A stretch of 64,000 bases of DNA from Halovivax ruber XH-70 (GCF_000328525.1 NC_019964.1:2728001-2792000), one strand, 5' to 3'. Positions 9,023-18,368 are shown, counted from the stretch's first letter. Notes: generated by a model not told the origin, from the letters alone. Translations and numbers: made by a program.

Positions 9023-9643
9023 TCAGGAATCGGCGGGTTCGAGGTCACGAGTCAGAATCGTGCGCTCACCGGGAAGCGACGCGCCAGCGAGCGTCAGCTG
9101 CGGCACTGATGGCCGATTCGACCCGCTCCGATCGAGTTCGAGCGCGGACACCTCGCCGAGGACTGCGTCTAGCTCGTCTCGAACTGATTCAGGTTCCGGA
9201 ACCGCGAGGACGATAGACGAGAAGTGCCCGTCCGTCGGCGAGTCGAGTGACGACGCGACGGGGCCGTCGGTCGGCTGGACCTCGATGCGAAAGCCCCACG
9301 GCGTATGGAGGAAGGTCCGGTTGGTACCCACGTTGACGTGCCAGCCGCAATCGCGCGCTCGCTGGAGAACCGTCTCGAAGTCAGGAACGATAACGCCGAA
9401 GTGATCGAATTCGAGCCCCGGCCCGGGCGCGAGCGTCACGTTCGCGGTCCCCAACTGAGCGCCCTGTAGTCGAAGTCGGAACCCATCCGGCTGTGGTTCG
9501 CCGGCCGGAATCGAGCGAGATTCGTCGTCGACGCGTCCATAGCGGCGGTGTGGTTCTACCCCCTGATCGGCCAATGCGGCCGCCGCGTGCGAGACATCCG
9601 GCACCTGAAAGTGAAGGTGAAAGAGCCGCTCCGTGAGAGCCAT
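9023..9643 (-). CDS. VOC (glyoxalase/dioxygenase-fold) family protein
   Basis: About 206 residues from the ATG at 9643 (MALTERLFHLHFQVPDVSHAAA). Two beta-alpha-beta-beta-beta modules: the first with FHLHFQVPDV, the second with EFDHFGVIVPDFETVLQRARDCGW and FLHTPWGFRIEVQP. Candidate metal ligands are the two His at each module start and the Glu in RIEV. The enzyme class (lyase, dioxygenase or resistance protein) cannot be decided. The frame remains open upstream to 9898, but that part overlaps the divergent rhodanese gene and is not family-like, so it is excluded. Confidence 0.8.
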   Translation of the reverse strand: MALTERLFHLHFQVPDVSHAAAALADQGVEPHRRYGRVDDESRSIPAGEPQPDGFRLRLQGAQLGTANVTLAPGPGLEFDHFGVIVPDFETVLQRARDCGWHVNVGTNRTFLHTPWGFRIEVQPTDGPVASSLDSPTDGHFSSIVLAVPEPESVRDELDAVLGEVSALELDRSGSNRPSVPQLTLAGASLPGERTILTRDLEPADS

Positions 9644-9791
9644 ACCGATTCGACACGGGCAAGCGACGTAACCATTTGCTGAAACGGGGTTCAGTTGCCT
9701 CGGTGAGAGATTCTGATCAAACACGAGTGGTCGAGACGAACCGACCGAACCCGTCGGCCTTATTCCCCACTGGCCCCACGTTCCGGCATCG

Positions 9792-10145
9792 ATGGACGGA
9801 GAGACGACACCCGACGAACTCGCCGACGTGCTCGAGACTGACGACGACGTTCGCGTCGTCGACATCCGCAACCCGGTCAGTTTCACCCAGGGGCACATCC
9901 CCGGCAGCGAGAACGTCCCGTTTCAGGAGTTGCCACAACGGGTCCAAACTCTCGCCGACGCCGAGCACATCGTGACGGTCTGTCCGCACGGCAAATCGAG
10001 CGTCCAGGCCGCCAGGCTCATCGGCTCCTACGAGGGCTGCGCCGACGCGACGGTCGAGAGTCTGGCCGGTGGCCTGACCGCCTGGCGCGACCAGTACGAT
10101 CTAGAACAGGCGGACGAAGCCGAGACGACCGAGTCACCGTTTTGA
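9792..10145 (+). CDS. Rhodanese-like sulfurtransferase domain protein
   Basis: 117 residues, a single rhodanese domain: VRVVDIRNPVSFTQGHIPGSENVPFQEL, then the active loop VCPHGKSSVQAARLIG with the catalytic Cys and six-residue loop, and SLAGGLTAW near the end. It carries sulfur as a persulfide; the partner is unknown. It is divergent from the VOC gene by 148 bp and convergent with aIF1. Confidence 0.88.
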   Translation: MDGETTPDELADVLETDDDVRVVDIRNPVSFTQGHIPGSENVPFQELPQRVQTLADAEHIVTVCPHGKSSVQAARLIGSYEGCADATVESLAGGLTAWRDQYDLEQADEAETTESPF

Positions 10146-10217
10146 GAGACAGCCGAGTCACCGTTCTACGACGCTCCAGACCGGCGCACCGCCGAGGTCG
10201 GCCGGCGAGGCTGAGAC

Positions 10218-10257
<40 letters not shown>

Positions 10258-10348
10258 GACCGCACGGTCGGTCGTGCTGACCGGTGGCGCCGCTGGGTCG
10301 ATCACGGCCATCGACAAGCGCGAGAAGAACGAGGTCAGATCATCGGGG

Positions 10349-10642
10349 TCAGGCGACGTTGAAGCCGCGATCGCGGAGGAACTCTTCGATGCGACCGGTG
10401 TGATTGCCCTGGAGTTCGATGTGGGAGTCCTCAACGGTCCCGCCACAGGCGAACTTCGATTTGAGATCCGACGAGAGACTGTCGAGATCGACGTCTTTCG
10501 GATCGAACCCTTCGATGATCGTTACCTCTTTGCCGTACCTGCGCTCGTCAATGCGGATTGTGAGCTGCTGCTGGCCCTTGGCGACGTCCTCACAGACGCA
10601 GAGCTCGTCAGGCAACCCGCACGTCGAGCAGACTTCCGACAT
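10349..10642 (-). CDS. sui1: Translation initiation factor aIF1 (SUI1 family)
   Basis: 97 residues. N-terminal CxxC...CxC segment ([13 protein letters not shown]) then the SUI1 fold: [51 protein letters not shown]. It binds the small ribosomal subunit and controls start-site fidelity. A TATA box lies 28 nt upstream, so the mRNA is probably leaderless. Confidence 0.95.
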   Translation of the reverse strand: MSEVCSTCGLPDELCVCEDVAKGQQQLTIRIDERRYGKEVTIIEGFDPKDVDLDSLSSDLKSKFACGGTVEDSHIELQGNHTGRIEEFLRDRGFNVA

Positions 10643-10665
10643 TACATCAGGGCGTACGAAAGGGG

Positions 10666-10675
10666 CATATTAAAC
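10666..10675 (-). promoter_or_regulatory. TATA box of the aIF1 gene
   Basis: Minus-strand GTTTAATATG, centred 28 nt before the ATG at 10642, the spacing of a leaderless haloarchaeal promoter. Confidence 0.6.
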
Positions 10676-10730
10676 ACTATCGGGACCGAGACGCCGTCAG
10701 GTGGTCTTTTTTCCGTCAGACCCGGTCGAC

Positions 10731-12980
10731 TCACTCGTCACGGCCGCCGATCGGCCCGTACCGACGGACGAGTTCGTCGACGGCCTCCCGCGCGTCGGTG
10801 GCAGCCGCCGAGTCGACGCCCGACCCGTAGGTCGCCCGTTCGCGAGCGAGAGCGACGTCGTACACGCGGTCGTCGAGCGCCGTCTCATGGTCGAGCGCCG
10901 CGAGATAGGCGCGCGGCGATTCGGCCGGTCGTCTGGGCCGATACCGGCGGCCGAGCAGGATCTCGAGGCGTCGGAATGCACGCTCGGCGTCCGTCGCCGG
11001 ATCACCGCTCGGTCGCTGCCAGTAGAGCCTGACCGTCCGTACCAGCGCCCGATCGACGCCCGTCCGGTGGGCGGCGGCCGCCAGTCCGACCGCGATCAGC
11101 CCGCCGAACGCGAGTTGGTCACGAGAGGGAAGCGGAATCGAGCCGCCGGTATCGCCGTCAGATCCGCCGCCTCCGGTCGTCGCCCCGGTGTCGGACGAGT
11201 TAGTGTCGGGCGCTGACGGGGGCGACTCGTTGGTCGGGTCCTGCTCCGGATCTTGCTGGTCCGGGTCGTCCGATCCAGGGTCTTGCTCAGCCGGGTCGTC
11301 CGGTTCGCTCTCGTCGGTGTCGACGGCGGGGTTCCCGTTCTGACGCGCCTGGTCGACCCGGTCCTGATGGACGGCGTCGCGCTCGCCGGCCGGCGTCGGT
11401 TCGAACGGAACCCAGCCGATGTCCGGGAAGTATACTTCGGGCCAGGCGTGGGCGTCGGTGCCGCGGACGACCCACGAGTCCGACCCGGTCTGCTGTCCTT
11501 CGGTGTAGCCCGTCGCGTAGCGGGCGGGAATACCCTCCTCCCGGAGCATCATGACCATCGTCGTGGCGAAATGGACACAGTAGCCTTCGTCCATTTCGAG
11601 GAGGAACGACGAGGCCACGTCGCCGTCGGGGCGGCCGACGGAGAGCGAGTACGACTTCGAGTTGCGAAGGTGGGATTCGATCAGTTGTGCTTTCTCGAAC
11701 GGCGTCTCCGCCCCTTCGACGACAGCGTCGACACGATTCGAGAACACGCCGGACTGACTGTCCGGCTGTTGTCCGTACCGTCGTTCGACCGAAGCCGGAT
11801 AGTCAGTGCCAGCGCGGGCTAGCGAGCGCGACGATGGGTCCACGATCGCGCTCTCGACCGTGTACCGATCGCCCTCCCGCAGGGTGACCGATGGGTACAG
11901 TTGCCCCTGGTCGCTCACCTCCGTGTAGGCCGCCATATCGCCCTCGACAGAGAGGGGTGCGCCAGCCGTGGGCATCACCTCTACCGGACTCTCGACGGTC
12001 ACCGTCTGCGTGATGCGAGACGTCCTGCTCGCCGGTGGTGGGTCGAGCGGTTCGTCGTACGGACGCAACTCGCCGGTCCGAACCCACTCGTCGCCGGTGA
12101 ACCGATCGTAGATGCCCGTCCGCCAGTAGGACGGAGCCTCACTCTCGATCGTAAACCGAACCTCGGGGGAGAGTTCGACGCTCCCGCCGATCGCCGACCG
12201 ATCCGGCGACCCGGCGATGCTCCCTTCGAGGGTTCCGGCACCGGTTCCGTGAATGAGACTCGAATCGCTCGATCCGCCGGGCACGAATGGGACGAACAGC
12301 GAGCAGACGATCATCGTCACCAGCACGACCGTCAACACGTCGACCGACTCGAAGCCGGCATCGCGTCGAGCGAGTTCGCCGAACGCGACGACGCCGGTGC
12401 CGGCGACGGCACCGACGAGCGTGGTGGTCGGCGTCGCGTCCCCGGTGAGTACCAGAAACACGAGGGCCAGGCCAGCCGGCACGACCGCCGCCCCGTACTG
12501 CCCTCGGAGCGCGAGATACCAGGTGAGGAAGGCCGGGGCAGGGGCGTACGCGATCGCCATCGTCTGGGCCTCCATGACTCGCATCAGTTCCATCCCACCC
12601 GCCAGCGTCAGGAAATCAGCGAGGAGGGAGTCTAACATCGACACCAGCATCCCGGGGTCGATGCCAGCTGCACTGAAGTAGAGCAAGAGGCCACCGACGG
12701 CTGCGACGCCTCCGATCGGGACGGCCACCCGTTCGGAGAGGAGCGGCGCCGCGACCAGCCCAGCACCGAGCGCGACGAGGACGATCGTCGTGAGTTGCTC
12801 CGTCCCGCCGACGATCGCCGTGAGTTCCCGGAGGACCGTCACGTACGCCCCGATCAGGACGAGCGCACAGCCGAGTGCGAGGAGGCGAAACAGTGACGAT
12901 CCCGCGAGCCAGTCGGCTTGGATCCGGTCGACAGCCCCAGTCAGGCGGGTCGTCTCACCCGGGCCGGTCGCTGTACTCAT
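10731..12980 (-). CDS. Transglutaminase-like membrane protein (TgpA/DUF3488-DUF4129)
   Basis: 749 residues. About six membrane segments fill the first 245 residues, followed by an extracellular region with the transglutaminase core at about 470-545: GYCVHFATTM (catalytic Cys), GTDAHAWPEVY (His) and a downstream Asp, plus PARYATGYTEG. A Ser/Asp/Pro-rich linker leads to one more membrane span (about 620) and a cytoplasmic DUF4129 tail (RRLEILLGRRYRPRRPAESPRAYLAAL). It is the last gene of a MoxR-DUF58-TgpA operon; ATGA overlap with the DUF58 gene. Such operons act on envelope or secreted proteins; the substrate here is unknown. Confidence 0.88.
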   Translation of the reverse strand: MSTATGPGETTRLTGAVDRIQADWLAGSSLFRLLALGCALVLIGAYVTVLRELTAIVGGTEQLTTIVLVALGAGLVAAPLLSERVAVPIGGVAAVGGLLLYFSAAGIDPGMLVSMLDSLLADFLTLAGGMELMRVMEAQTMAIAYAPAPAFLTWYLALRGQYGAAVVPAGLALVFLVLTGDATPTTTLVGAVAGTGVVAFGELARRDAGFESVDVLTVVLVTMIVCSLFVPFVPGGSSDSSLIHGTGAGTLEGSIAGSPDRSAIGGSVELSPEVRFTIESEAPSYWRTGIYDRFTGDEWVRTGELRPYDEPLDPPPASRTSRITQTVTVESPVEVMPTAGAPLSVEGDMAAYTEVSDQGQLYPSVTLREGDRYTVESAIVDPSSRSLARAGTDYPASVERRYGQQPDSQSGVFSNRVDAVVEGAETPFEKAQLIESHLRNSKSYSLSVGRPDGDVASSFLLEMDEGYCVHFATTMVMMLREEGIPARYATGYTEGQQTGSDSWVVRGTDAHAWPEVYFPDIGWVPFEPTPAGERDAVHQDRVDQARQNGNPAVDTDESEPDDPAEQDPGSDDPDQQDPEQDPTNESPPSAPDTNSSDTGATTGGGGSDGDTGGSIPLPSRDQLAFGGLIAVGLAAAAHRTGVDRALVRTVRLYWQRPSGDPATDAERAFRRLEILLGRRYRPRRPAESPRAYLAALDHETALDDRVYDVALARERATYGSGVDSAAATDAREAVDELVRRYGPIGGRDE

Positions 12981-14041
12981 GCTGTCCCTCCGGTCGCCAG
13001 CTGGGCCTCACTCGGCGAATTCGTTCCGGAGATCGCATCACCAGACCCGGTGTCGGGTGGACTCGTCTCGTACGCACACAGGTCTGCGAAGGAGACGGAT
13101 CGCCCCGAAAGAGACAGGACGACGCCGTCGGCCGCGGCGTCGACGACGATATCGGCGTCCTCGCGATGGTCCGGTGCGACGGAACCCGCCTCGAGTTCGG
13201 CCAGCGCCAGAAAGGCCTCCTCGCGCGTCGCCGGCGTGGCCTCGACTCGCCGGTCGCCGGGGAGCCACAGGACGACGCCGACGTCCATCTCGAACAGGTG
13301 GTCGGCGAGCGTCGCCAGCGCCGCAGCGAGGTCGTCGGCATCGCCTTCAGCGACGGTGCCCGCCATGGTGAGTCGGTCGAGACCGTCGTCCGCGACGAAC
13401 TCCTTGACGACCAGATCCCCGTCGGGTCGTTTGGCCGCCGACTTCCAGTGGACGTCGCGCAAAGAGTCACCACGTTCGTACTCGCGGAGGTGTTCGAAGA
13501 CCGCCCGGTCGAACTCGGTCGCGTCCGAGACGTAGCCTTCCAACTGGGCTCTGGCGTCCGGCCGCAGTTCGTAGACGGGTGGATAGACGACGACCGGTTC
13601 GGTCTCGTCGTATCGATACCGGCGGGTCACCAGCCCGAACGGATCCTGGACGGTCACGGTGAGCGGACCGACCGATCGAACGCCACGCGATCGGAGCGAG
13701 AGGTCGTACGAGAGGTCGGTCGTTCCGGAGAGGACGCGCTCCAGCCGGTTCCCATCGGCCTCGAGGCCTCTTCCGAGCTCGTCGGTCACGGTCACGACGG
13801 TGCCGCGACGAGCCGTGAGTTCGAACGAGACCCGACGCCGCTCCCCGACGTAGCCGGGTGCGACGGGACGACGGCGAAGCGACGGCCGGGAACTGACGCC
13901 GACGATGACGATCGCCGCGACGCCAGCGACGACCAGCGGCGCGATGACGGCGTTTAGCGCCTCGCGACCACCGTTGACAGCGACGAAGCCGCCAGCAGCG
14001 ATCGCCACGAGCACCGTCGCGCCTCGCAGTGTCGGTCTCAT
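12977..14041 (-). CDS. DUF58 domain protein
   Basis: 354 residues. Two N-terminal membrane helices (about 8-25 and 30-55), then a beta-rich region and the DUF58 signature YERGDSLRDVHWKSAAKRPDGDLVVKEF at about 190-215, followed by a von-Willebrand-A-like alpha/beta part. DUF58 proteins work with MoxR ATPases. The stop and start overlap neighbours by ATGA on both sides, so translation is coupled. Confidence 0.88.
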   Translation of the reverse strand: MRPTLRGATVLVAIAAGGFVAVNGGREALNAVIAPLVVAGVAAIVIVGVSSRPSLRRRPVAPGYVGERRRVSFELTARRGTVVTVTDELGRGLEADGNRLERVLSGTTDLSYDLSLRSRGVRSVGPLTVTVQDPFGLVTRRYRYDETEPVVVYPPVYELRPDARAQLEGYVSDATEFDRAVFEHLREYERGDSLRDVHWKSAAKRPDGDLVVKEFVADDGLDRLTMAGTVAEGDADDLAAALATLADHLFEMDVGVVLWLPGDRRVEATPATREEAFLALAELEAGSVAPDHREDADIVVDAAADGVVLSLSGRSVSFADLCAYETSPPDTGSGDAISGTNSPSEAQLATGGTA

Positions 14042-15036
14042 TCGACTGGCACGGTCGAGAGCGCGTCGGCGACGAGTTCGGCACCGGGCGTGTCACGGTG
14101 ACCTCCAGCGCCGGTGGCGATCCGGTGGGCGAGCGTCTCCGGTGCGACCGCCTGCACGTCCTCCGGGGTGACGTAGCCGCGGCCCTCCGCGACGGCGTGG
14201 GCCATCGCGGCGCGAACGAGCGCGATCGTCCCCCGCGGGCTGACCCCGATCTCGGCGTGGTCTCTGGTGTAGGCGGCGAGTCGCGCGGCGTACTCGCGAA
14301 TCGGTTCCCGAACCGTCGTCTCCGCAACCGTCTCGCGCGCCCGGAGGACGTCACGCCGGTCTGCGACCGGTTCCAGTTCCTCGATCGGGTGGTGGGCCGC
14401 CGCTCGATCGAGCAGCGCTGTCTCCTCCTCGGGGTCGGGATATCCGAGCGAGAGTTTCGTCATGAACCGGTCGAGTTCGGCGAGCGGGAGTTCGTAGGTC
14501 TGGTTGGGTTCGACGGCGTTCTGGGTCGCGATGACCGTAAACGGCGTCGGGAGCGGCCGGGTCTCGCCGTCGACGGTCACCTGTGACTCCTCCATCGCCT
14601 CGAGCAACGCGCTCTGGGCCTTCGGCGGGGCCCGGTTGATCTCGTCGGCGAGGACGACGTTGCCGAAGACGGGGCCCGGCTGGAACTCGAAGTCACGCGT
14701 CTGCTGGTTGAACACGTTCACACCGGTGATGTCGGAGGGCAGCAGGTCCGGCGTGAATTGTACGCGAGAGAATTCACAGTCGATCGACCGGGCGATAGCC
14801 CGCGTCAGCATGGTCTTTCCGACGCCAGGGACGTCCTCGATCAGGATGTGTCCGCGGGCCAGCATCGTGGTGACGACGGAACGGATGACGCCTTCGTTCC
14901 CGACGATGACCTCGGCGACGTTTCGTTCGACGGCCGCACACAGGCTCGCGGCGTCATCGACGGGGAGGGCGTCGATCGATCCGGGGCCATGTGTGGGTTC
15001 CTCTTCCTCGAGTCCGGTGCTATCAATTCCAGTCAT
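14038..15036 (-). CDS. MoxR-family AAA+ ATPase
   Basis: About 332 residues from ATG 15036 (MTGIDSTGLEEEEPTHGPGS). Walker A is GVGKT in IEDVPGVGKTMLTRA, Walker B LADEINR, sensor ATQNAVE, with the C-terminal lid including ISPRGTIALVRAA-like GVSPRG. It is the chaperone-like ATPase at the head of the operon. An open frame extends to 15273 but this upstream part is not MoxR-like, and a TATA-like CGTTATATTG (minus strand, near 15115) lies in it. Confidence 0.92.
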   Translation of the reverse strand: MTGIDSTGLEEEEPTHGPGSIDALPVDDAASLCAAVERNVAEVIVGNEGVIRSVVTTMLARGHILIEDVPGVGKTMLTRAIARSIDCEFSRVQFTPDLLPSDITGVNVFNQQTRDFEFQPGPVFGNVVLADEINRAPPKAQSALLEAMEESQVTVDGETRPLPTPFTVIATQNAVEPNQTYELPLAELDRFMTKLSLGYPDPEEETALLDRAAAHHPIEELEPVADRRDVLRARETVAETTVREPIREYAARLAAYTRDHAEIGVSPRGTIALVRAAMAHAVAEGRGYVTPEDVQAVAPETLAHRIATGAGGHRDTPGAELVADALSTVPVE

Positions 15037-15274
15037 GATGGTCTCGGTGGGCGGCAGGCGCGGATTCGTTACTAACGAGTGGGTTCCGGTACAAAATAGG
15101 CTTTGTGTTCCCTCAATATAACGTGCACGCCGAACACACCTATCACGGCCGGCGTGGTCGAGAGCGTGAGTGAGGACGTGGATTGGTGAAAACGTGTCTC
15201 CGCAGGTCAATCTGGGATCGACGGCCGCACCGCTCGTCGGACGTGACGATCGGAAACTATCCGCCGTCTCCACC

Positions 15275-15469
15275 TTACAGGCGTTCGACGTTCTGTGCGC
15301 GCGGGCCTTTGTCGGCCTCGACGATCTCGAACTCCAGTTCTTGCCCCTCCTCTAGGTCGGGACCGCCGATATCCTCCATGTGGAAGAACACGTCCTCGTC
15401 GGCGTCGTCAGTTTCGATGAATCCGTAACCGCCCGTATCGTTGAAGAACGCAACCGTACCTTTCGCCAT
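15275..15469 (-). CDS. cspA: Cold-shock domain protein CspA
   Basis: 64 residues, one cold-shock domain with RNP1 KGTVAFFNDTGGYGFIE and RNP2 VFFHMEDI. It binds single-stranded nucleic acid. A TATA box lies 30 nt upstream of the start. The 5' region contains two imperfect copies of CACGTTGACA/CGTGTTGACA, 14 nt apart, of unknown role. Confidence 0.95.
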   Translation of the reverse strand: MAKGTVAFFNDTGGYGFIETDDADEDVFFHMEDIGGPDLEEGQELEFEIVEADKGPRAQNVERL

Positions 15470-15494
15470 TGCACGTTGACAATGGCGTGTTGAC

Positions 15495-15504
15495 AGCTTA
15501 AAGG
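15495..15504 (-). promoter_or_regulatory. TATA box of cspA
   Basis: Minus-strand CCTTTAAGCT centred 30 nt before the cspA ATG at 15469. Confidence 0.6.
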
Positions 15505-15639
15505 TTCTGGAGGACGGTACCGAGACACACAGTCACGTGCCCAGGATCGTCGGTTCAGTGGATGTGCAGACGGAATAGTGCCATCACCCGACGTCGACAA
15601 GCTGGCCAGACGTCGATACGAGAGTCGTTGGGTCGGGAG

Positions 15640-16044
15640 CTACCACTCGATACACGACGGACAGACGTAACCCCGATCCGTTCGCCAGCGACGGTCGGTC
15701 GAATCACCGCAGGCAGCACACGGGCCCGGCGATCCCGCGGCGAACGTCGTGACTGGTTCCCGTTCGTCCGACTGCGCGTCGCCACTCGGCTGTGCGTTCG
15801 TGTCTGTCTCGGATTCGTCGGCCGGGGAATCGTCGGCCCCCCGTCGCTCGTCGTCTGCCTGTCGCTCGTCGTCCCCCGACTCGTCGCTCCGCGCACCGTC
15901 GGTGGCAGCGCCCTGGTCGGCTTCGACGGGCGAGTCGCTCGGAGCGACGTCACTCCCGTCTGCGGTCGTCTCGGAAGACTCCGCGCCCGTATCGGCGGAC
16001 TCTGCGAACTCGTCGAGCGTCGACCGTTTCACGGGAGTGCACAC
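15640..16044 (-). CDS. Haloarchaeal acidic protein with C-terminal zinc ribbon (DUF7573-like)
   Basis: 134 residues. The N-terminus SSTLDEF-like (KRSTLDEFAESADTG) is followed by a long low-complexity Asp/Glu/Ser/Ala segment, then a single treble-clef zinc site CAACGDSTDRRW...CPSCIEW at the C-terminus. This combination of short N-terminal motif, disordered acidic middle and CxxC-CxxC end is seen in an uncharacterised haloarchaeal family. Assignment to DUF7573 is from memory of the pattern and not tested. Confidence 0.7.
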   Translation of the reverse strand: MCTPVKRSTLDEFAESADTGAESSETTADGSDVAPSDSPVEADQGAATDGARSDESGDDERQADDERRGADDSPADESETDTNAQPSGDAQSDEREPVTTFAAGSPGPCAACGDSTDRRWRTDRGYVCPSCIEW

Positions 16045-16134
16045 GAGCGCGTAGACCGTAAGTCGAACGGCTTCGCCCGCGAACCCGGCACGACAACCGA
16101 TATCACCAAATAGCGCCAGGCAAAATCCGCTCCT

Positions 16135-16329
16135 ATGTCGGACGTTCCGCCACCCACGAACGTCGGCGAACAGCTGTCGAAACTCGTCGAACTCTTCGGC
16201 GACATCGCCACCGGAGAGTTGCTGGCACCGCTGCTCTTCCTCGTCGGCGCGCTCCTCGTCGGCGGTTCCATGGCGTTCGTCGGCTACCTCGCCGCGGGGG
16301 CCGCCGTCGACGCCGTGACACCCAGTTGA
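16135..16329 (+). CDS. Small hypothetical membrane protein
   Basis: 64 residues, MSDVPPPTNVGEQLSKLVELFGDI then one long hydrophobic stretch (about residues 29-60, LLAPLLFLVGALLVGGSMAF and a Gly/Ala-rich end) that could be one or two helices. No family recognised. It is divergent from the zinc-ribbon gene, 90 bp apart, and its codon use matches the surrounding chromosome. Confidence 0.65.
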   Translation: MSDVPPPTNVGEQLSKLVELFGDIATGELLAPLLFLVGALLVGGSMAFVGYLAAGAAVDAVTPS

Positions 16330-16343
16330 GTACGAAGCTGTTC

Positions 16344-17411
16344 TCAGTTCGGTGACGCCGCCGACAGCGCCGTCGCCGCCCGCTCGATCGCGGCGCCGAT
16401 ATCCGGACCGAGCGGCGATCCGACGACGATGCCGTCGACGTGTTCGAGGATGACACGGTACCGGTCGGTGACCGTCTCGACGGTTCCCGCGACGCAGAAG
16501 GCATCGATCATCCCCGGTGTGACGTGTTCGAACGCGTCGGTGAGCGCCCCGCGTTCGAGCGCGTCGCTCACGGCGGCCGCTGCCTCGTGATCGATATCGT
16601 GGCGATCGAGGACCGGCTCCGCGGCACCGCCGGCGATGAACGCGACCGGTGGTCTGGCGGCTTCCCGCGCGGCCGCCTCGGTCTCCGCGACGCTCGTACT
16701 CGCGAACGCGAGCGTGCGAAGCGGGTCGCGATCGGCCGCGCGTTTCTCGCGTCCGCGGTCGAGCTGGTCGCTCGCCCAGGCGAGGTCGCGCGGGTGGGCG
16801 GCGTTGATCAACACGCCGTCGCCGTGGGCGGCGCTCATCCCGAGCATCCCAGGTCCCTGCGCGCCGACGAAGACGGGGACGTCGACAGGGTCGACGTTGA
16901 GCGACGCGTCCTCGACGGTGACCGCGCCATCGTGGGTGACCGTCTCGCCGGCCCAGAGGTCCCGAGCCACCTGCATCGTCTCGAGGACGCGTCGCAGGGG
17001 CCTGTCGCGGTCGATTCCGAGGGCAGCGAGCGTCGACCGGTCACCCGCGCCCAGGCCACAGACCGCCCGGCCGCCGCTCACCTCGTCGAGCGTTGCCACG
17101 GCGGACGCAAGCGTGGCCGGATGAGTCTCGTAGGGGTTGACGACGCCGGGCCCGAGGGCGATCTCGTCGGTCGCGTCGGCCATCCGGGAGAGGGTGATCC
17201 ACGGGTCCCGATTGAAGTAGTGCGAGCTGGTGAACGCGGCGTCGAATCCGGCATCTTCCGCCCGTTTGGCCAGCGAAGCGAGCCGATCGACCGGATGCTC
17301 GGGCGTAAGTTCGATCCCCCACGAGATGTCGGCAGGATCGACGGACCCGAGCGTCGACGCACCGGACGACGAACCCCCGTCTTCGGCGGAGCCGGAGGAG
17401 TCTTCAGTCAT
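16344..17411 (-). CDS. mer: 5,10-methylenetetrahydromethanopterin reductase-like F420 enzyme
   Basis: About 355 residues from ATG 17411 (MTEDSSGSAEDGGSSSG is an acidic tail before the conserved core). F420-dependent luciferase-like TIM barrel: WGIELTPEHPVDRLASLAKRAEDAGFDAAFTSSHYFNRDPW, IALGPGVVNPYETHPA, GGRAVCGLGAGD, and VFVGAQGPGMLGMSAAHGDGVLINAAHP. Close to archaeal Mer, which reduces methylene-H4MPT with F420H2; haloarchaeal homologues may act on tetrahydrofolate. The gene overlaps cofE by ATGA, so F420 making and using are linked. Confidence 0.85.
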   Translation of the reverse strand: MTEDSSGSAEDGGSSSGASTLGSVDPADISWGIELTPEHPVDRLASLAKRAEDAGFDAAFTSSHYFNRDPWITLSRMADATDEIALGPGVVNPYETHPATLASAVATLDEVSGGRAVCGLGAGDRSTLAALGIDRDRPLRRVLETMQVARDLWAGETVTHDGAVTVEDASLNVDPVDVPVFVGAQGPGMLGMSAAHGDGVLINAAHPRDLAWASDQLDRGREKRAADRDPLRTLAFASTSVAETEAAAREAARPPVAFIAGGAAEPVLDRHDIDHEAAAAVSDALERGALTDAFEHVTPGMIDAFCVAGTVETVTDRYRVILEHVDGIVVGSPLGPDIGAAIERAATALSAASPN

Positions 17412-18244
17412 TCGTACGACCACTCCCGGAGCGCCTGTCGCACCTGATCCTTCTCGACCGAGCGGAAGAGGGAGGCGCCACCGGCGTGATCGCCAAAGTC
17501 GAAGTCGCGCACGACCACCGCAGGGGTGCCGTCGTCGCCCTCGCCGGTGACGAGGTTGGCCGCCGAGGCGAGTTCGTCGACGATGGCCTGGACGGTGACG
17601 CCGAGTTCGCGCCCGTCGCGATCCGTCTCGCCGCGCCAGTCCCGACTGGCCGGCATGCCCGCCCAGCCGAGGGCGACGCCGCGCTGGCCGTGGCGGAACG
17701 GCCGGCCGCAGGTGTCGGTGACGACGACGCCGACTTCGTCGATGCCGTCGGGGACGTCCCCGTCGCTGCCCGCAGTTTCGATTCGGTCGGCCGCTTCGGC
17801 GTCGAGTCCGTCGGCGCGTTCGAGCAAGCCGGCCCGGAGCCCCGCGGCGCGGTCGGCCGGTCGCTTCGGGAGCAAGAGCAGATCGTGTTCCGGGACGTTC
17901 GAGCGGTCGATCCCCGCGTTGACGCAGGTGTGCCCGAAGCACGTCTCCGTGAGCATGAACGGGGTCTCGACGATGATCTCGGTACTCTCTTCGAGGACGG
18001 CCTGGGCAAATCGCGGATCCTTCGCCTCGCCCGTCAGCGCCTCGAACCGCTCGGCGAGTTCGACGGCCCGCGGTCCCGCCGGAAAGTCTGCGAGGTCCGC
18101 CGTCCGGCCCTGTGCCTTCGAGACGACCGTACTCGCGACGGTGACCACGTCGCCCGGCTCGATCGCGGCGCGCTCGGCGATCATCGCGGCGAGGTCGTCC
18201 CCCGGTTCGATTTCGGGCAGGTCCGGGACCGGGTGTAGTTCCAT
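17408..18244 (-). CDS. cofE: Coenzyme F420-0:L-glutamate ligase
   Basis: About 278 residues from ATG 18244 (MELHPVPDLPEIEPGDDLA). Adds glutamates to F420-0 in the last step of F420 synthesis. Family features: GDVVTVASTVVSKAQGR, ETCFGHTCVNAGIDRSN, and GVVVTDTCGRPFRHGQRGVALGWAG. A TATA box lies 27 nt upstream, indicating a leaderless transcript. The frame extends to 18382, but the extra part is not cofE-like and runs into the divergent vapB promoter. Confidence 0.95.
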   Translation of the reverse strand: MELHPVPDLPEIEPGDDLAAMIAERAAIEPGDVVTVASTVVSKAQGRTADLADFPAGPRAVELAERFEALTGEAKDPRFAQAVLEESTEIIVETPFMLTETCFGHTCVNAGIDRSNVPEHDLLLLPKRPADRAAGLRAGLLERADGLDAEAADRIETAGSDGDVPDGIDEVGVVVTDTCGRPFRHGQRGVALGWAGMPASRDWRGETDRDGRELGVTVQAIVDELASAANLVTGEGDDGTPAVVVRDFDFGDHAGGASLFRSVEKDQVRQALREWSYE

Positions 18245-18266
18245 GCCCGATTCGAGGGCCAGCCGC

Positions 18267-18275
18267 GTAAAAAGC
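18267..18275 (-). promoter_or_regulatory. TATA box of the cofE-mer operon
   Basis: Minus-strand GCTTTTTAC centred 27 nt before the cofE ATG at 18244, consistent with a leaderless mRNA. Confidence 0.55.
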
Positions 18276-18349
18276 CCACCGTCACCGGCGATGGCGGCCG
18301 GTCGCACGCGAGTTGCGTGTCGGGGACAGCTGTCGTGACCCAGCACAAC

Positions 18350-18357
18350 AGTTAAGC
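18350..18357 (+). promoter_or_regulatory. TATA box of vapBC
   Basis: AGTTAAGC centred 28 nt before the vapB ATG at 18381, in a divergent arrangement with cofE. Confidence 0.5.
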
Positions 18358-18368
18358 GCTCGCTGCAC

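Noticed and set aside
9644-9898. N-terminal extension of the VOC gene by 85 codons
   Set aside because: Overlaps the divergent rhodanese gene start and has no VOC similarity; ATG 9643 gives a family-like start.
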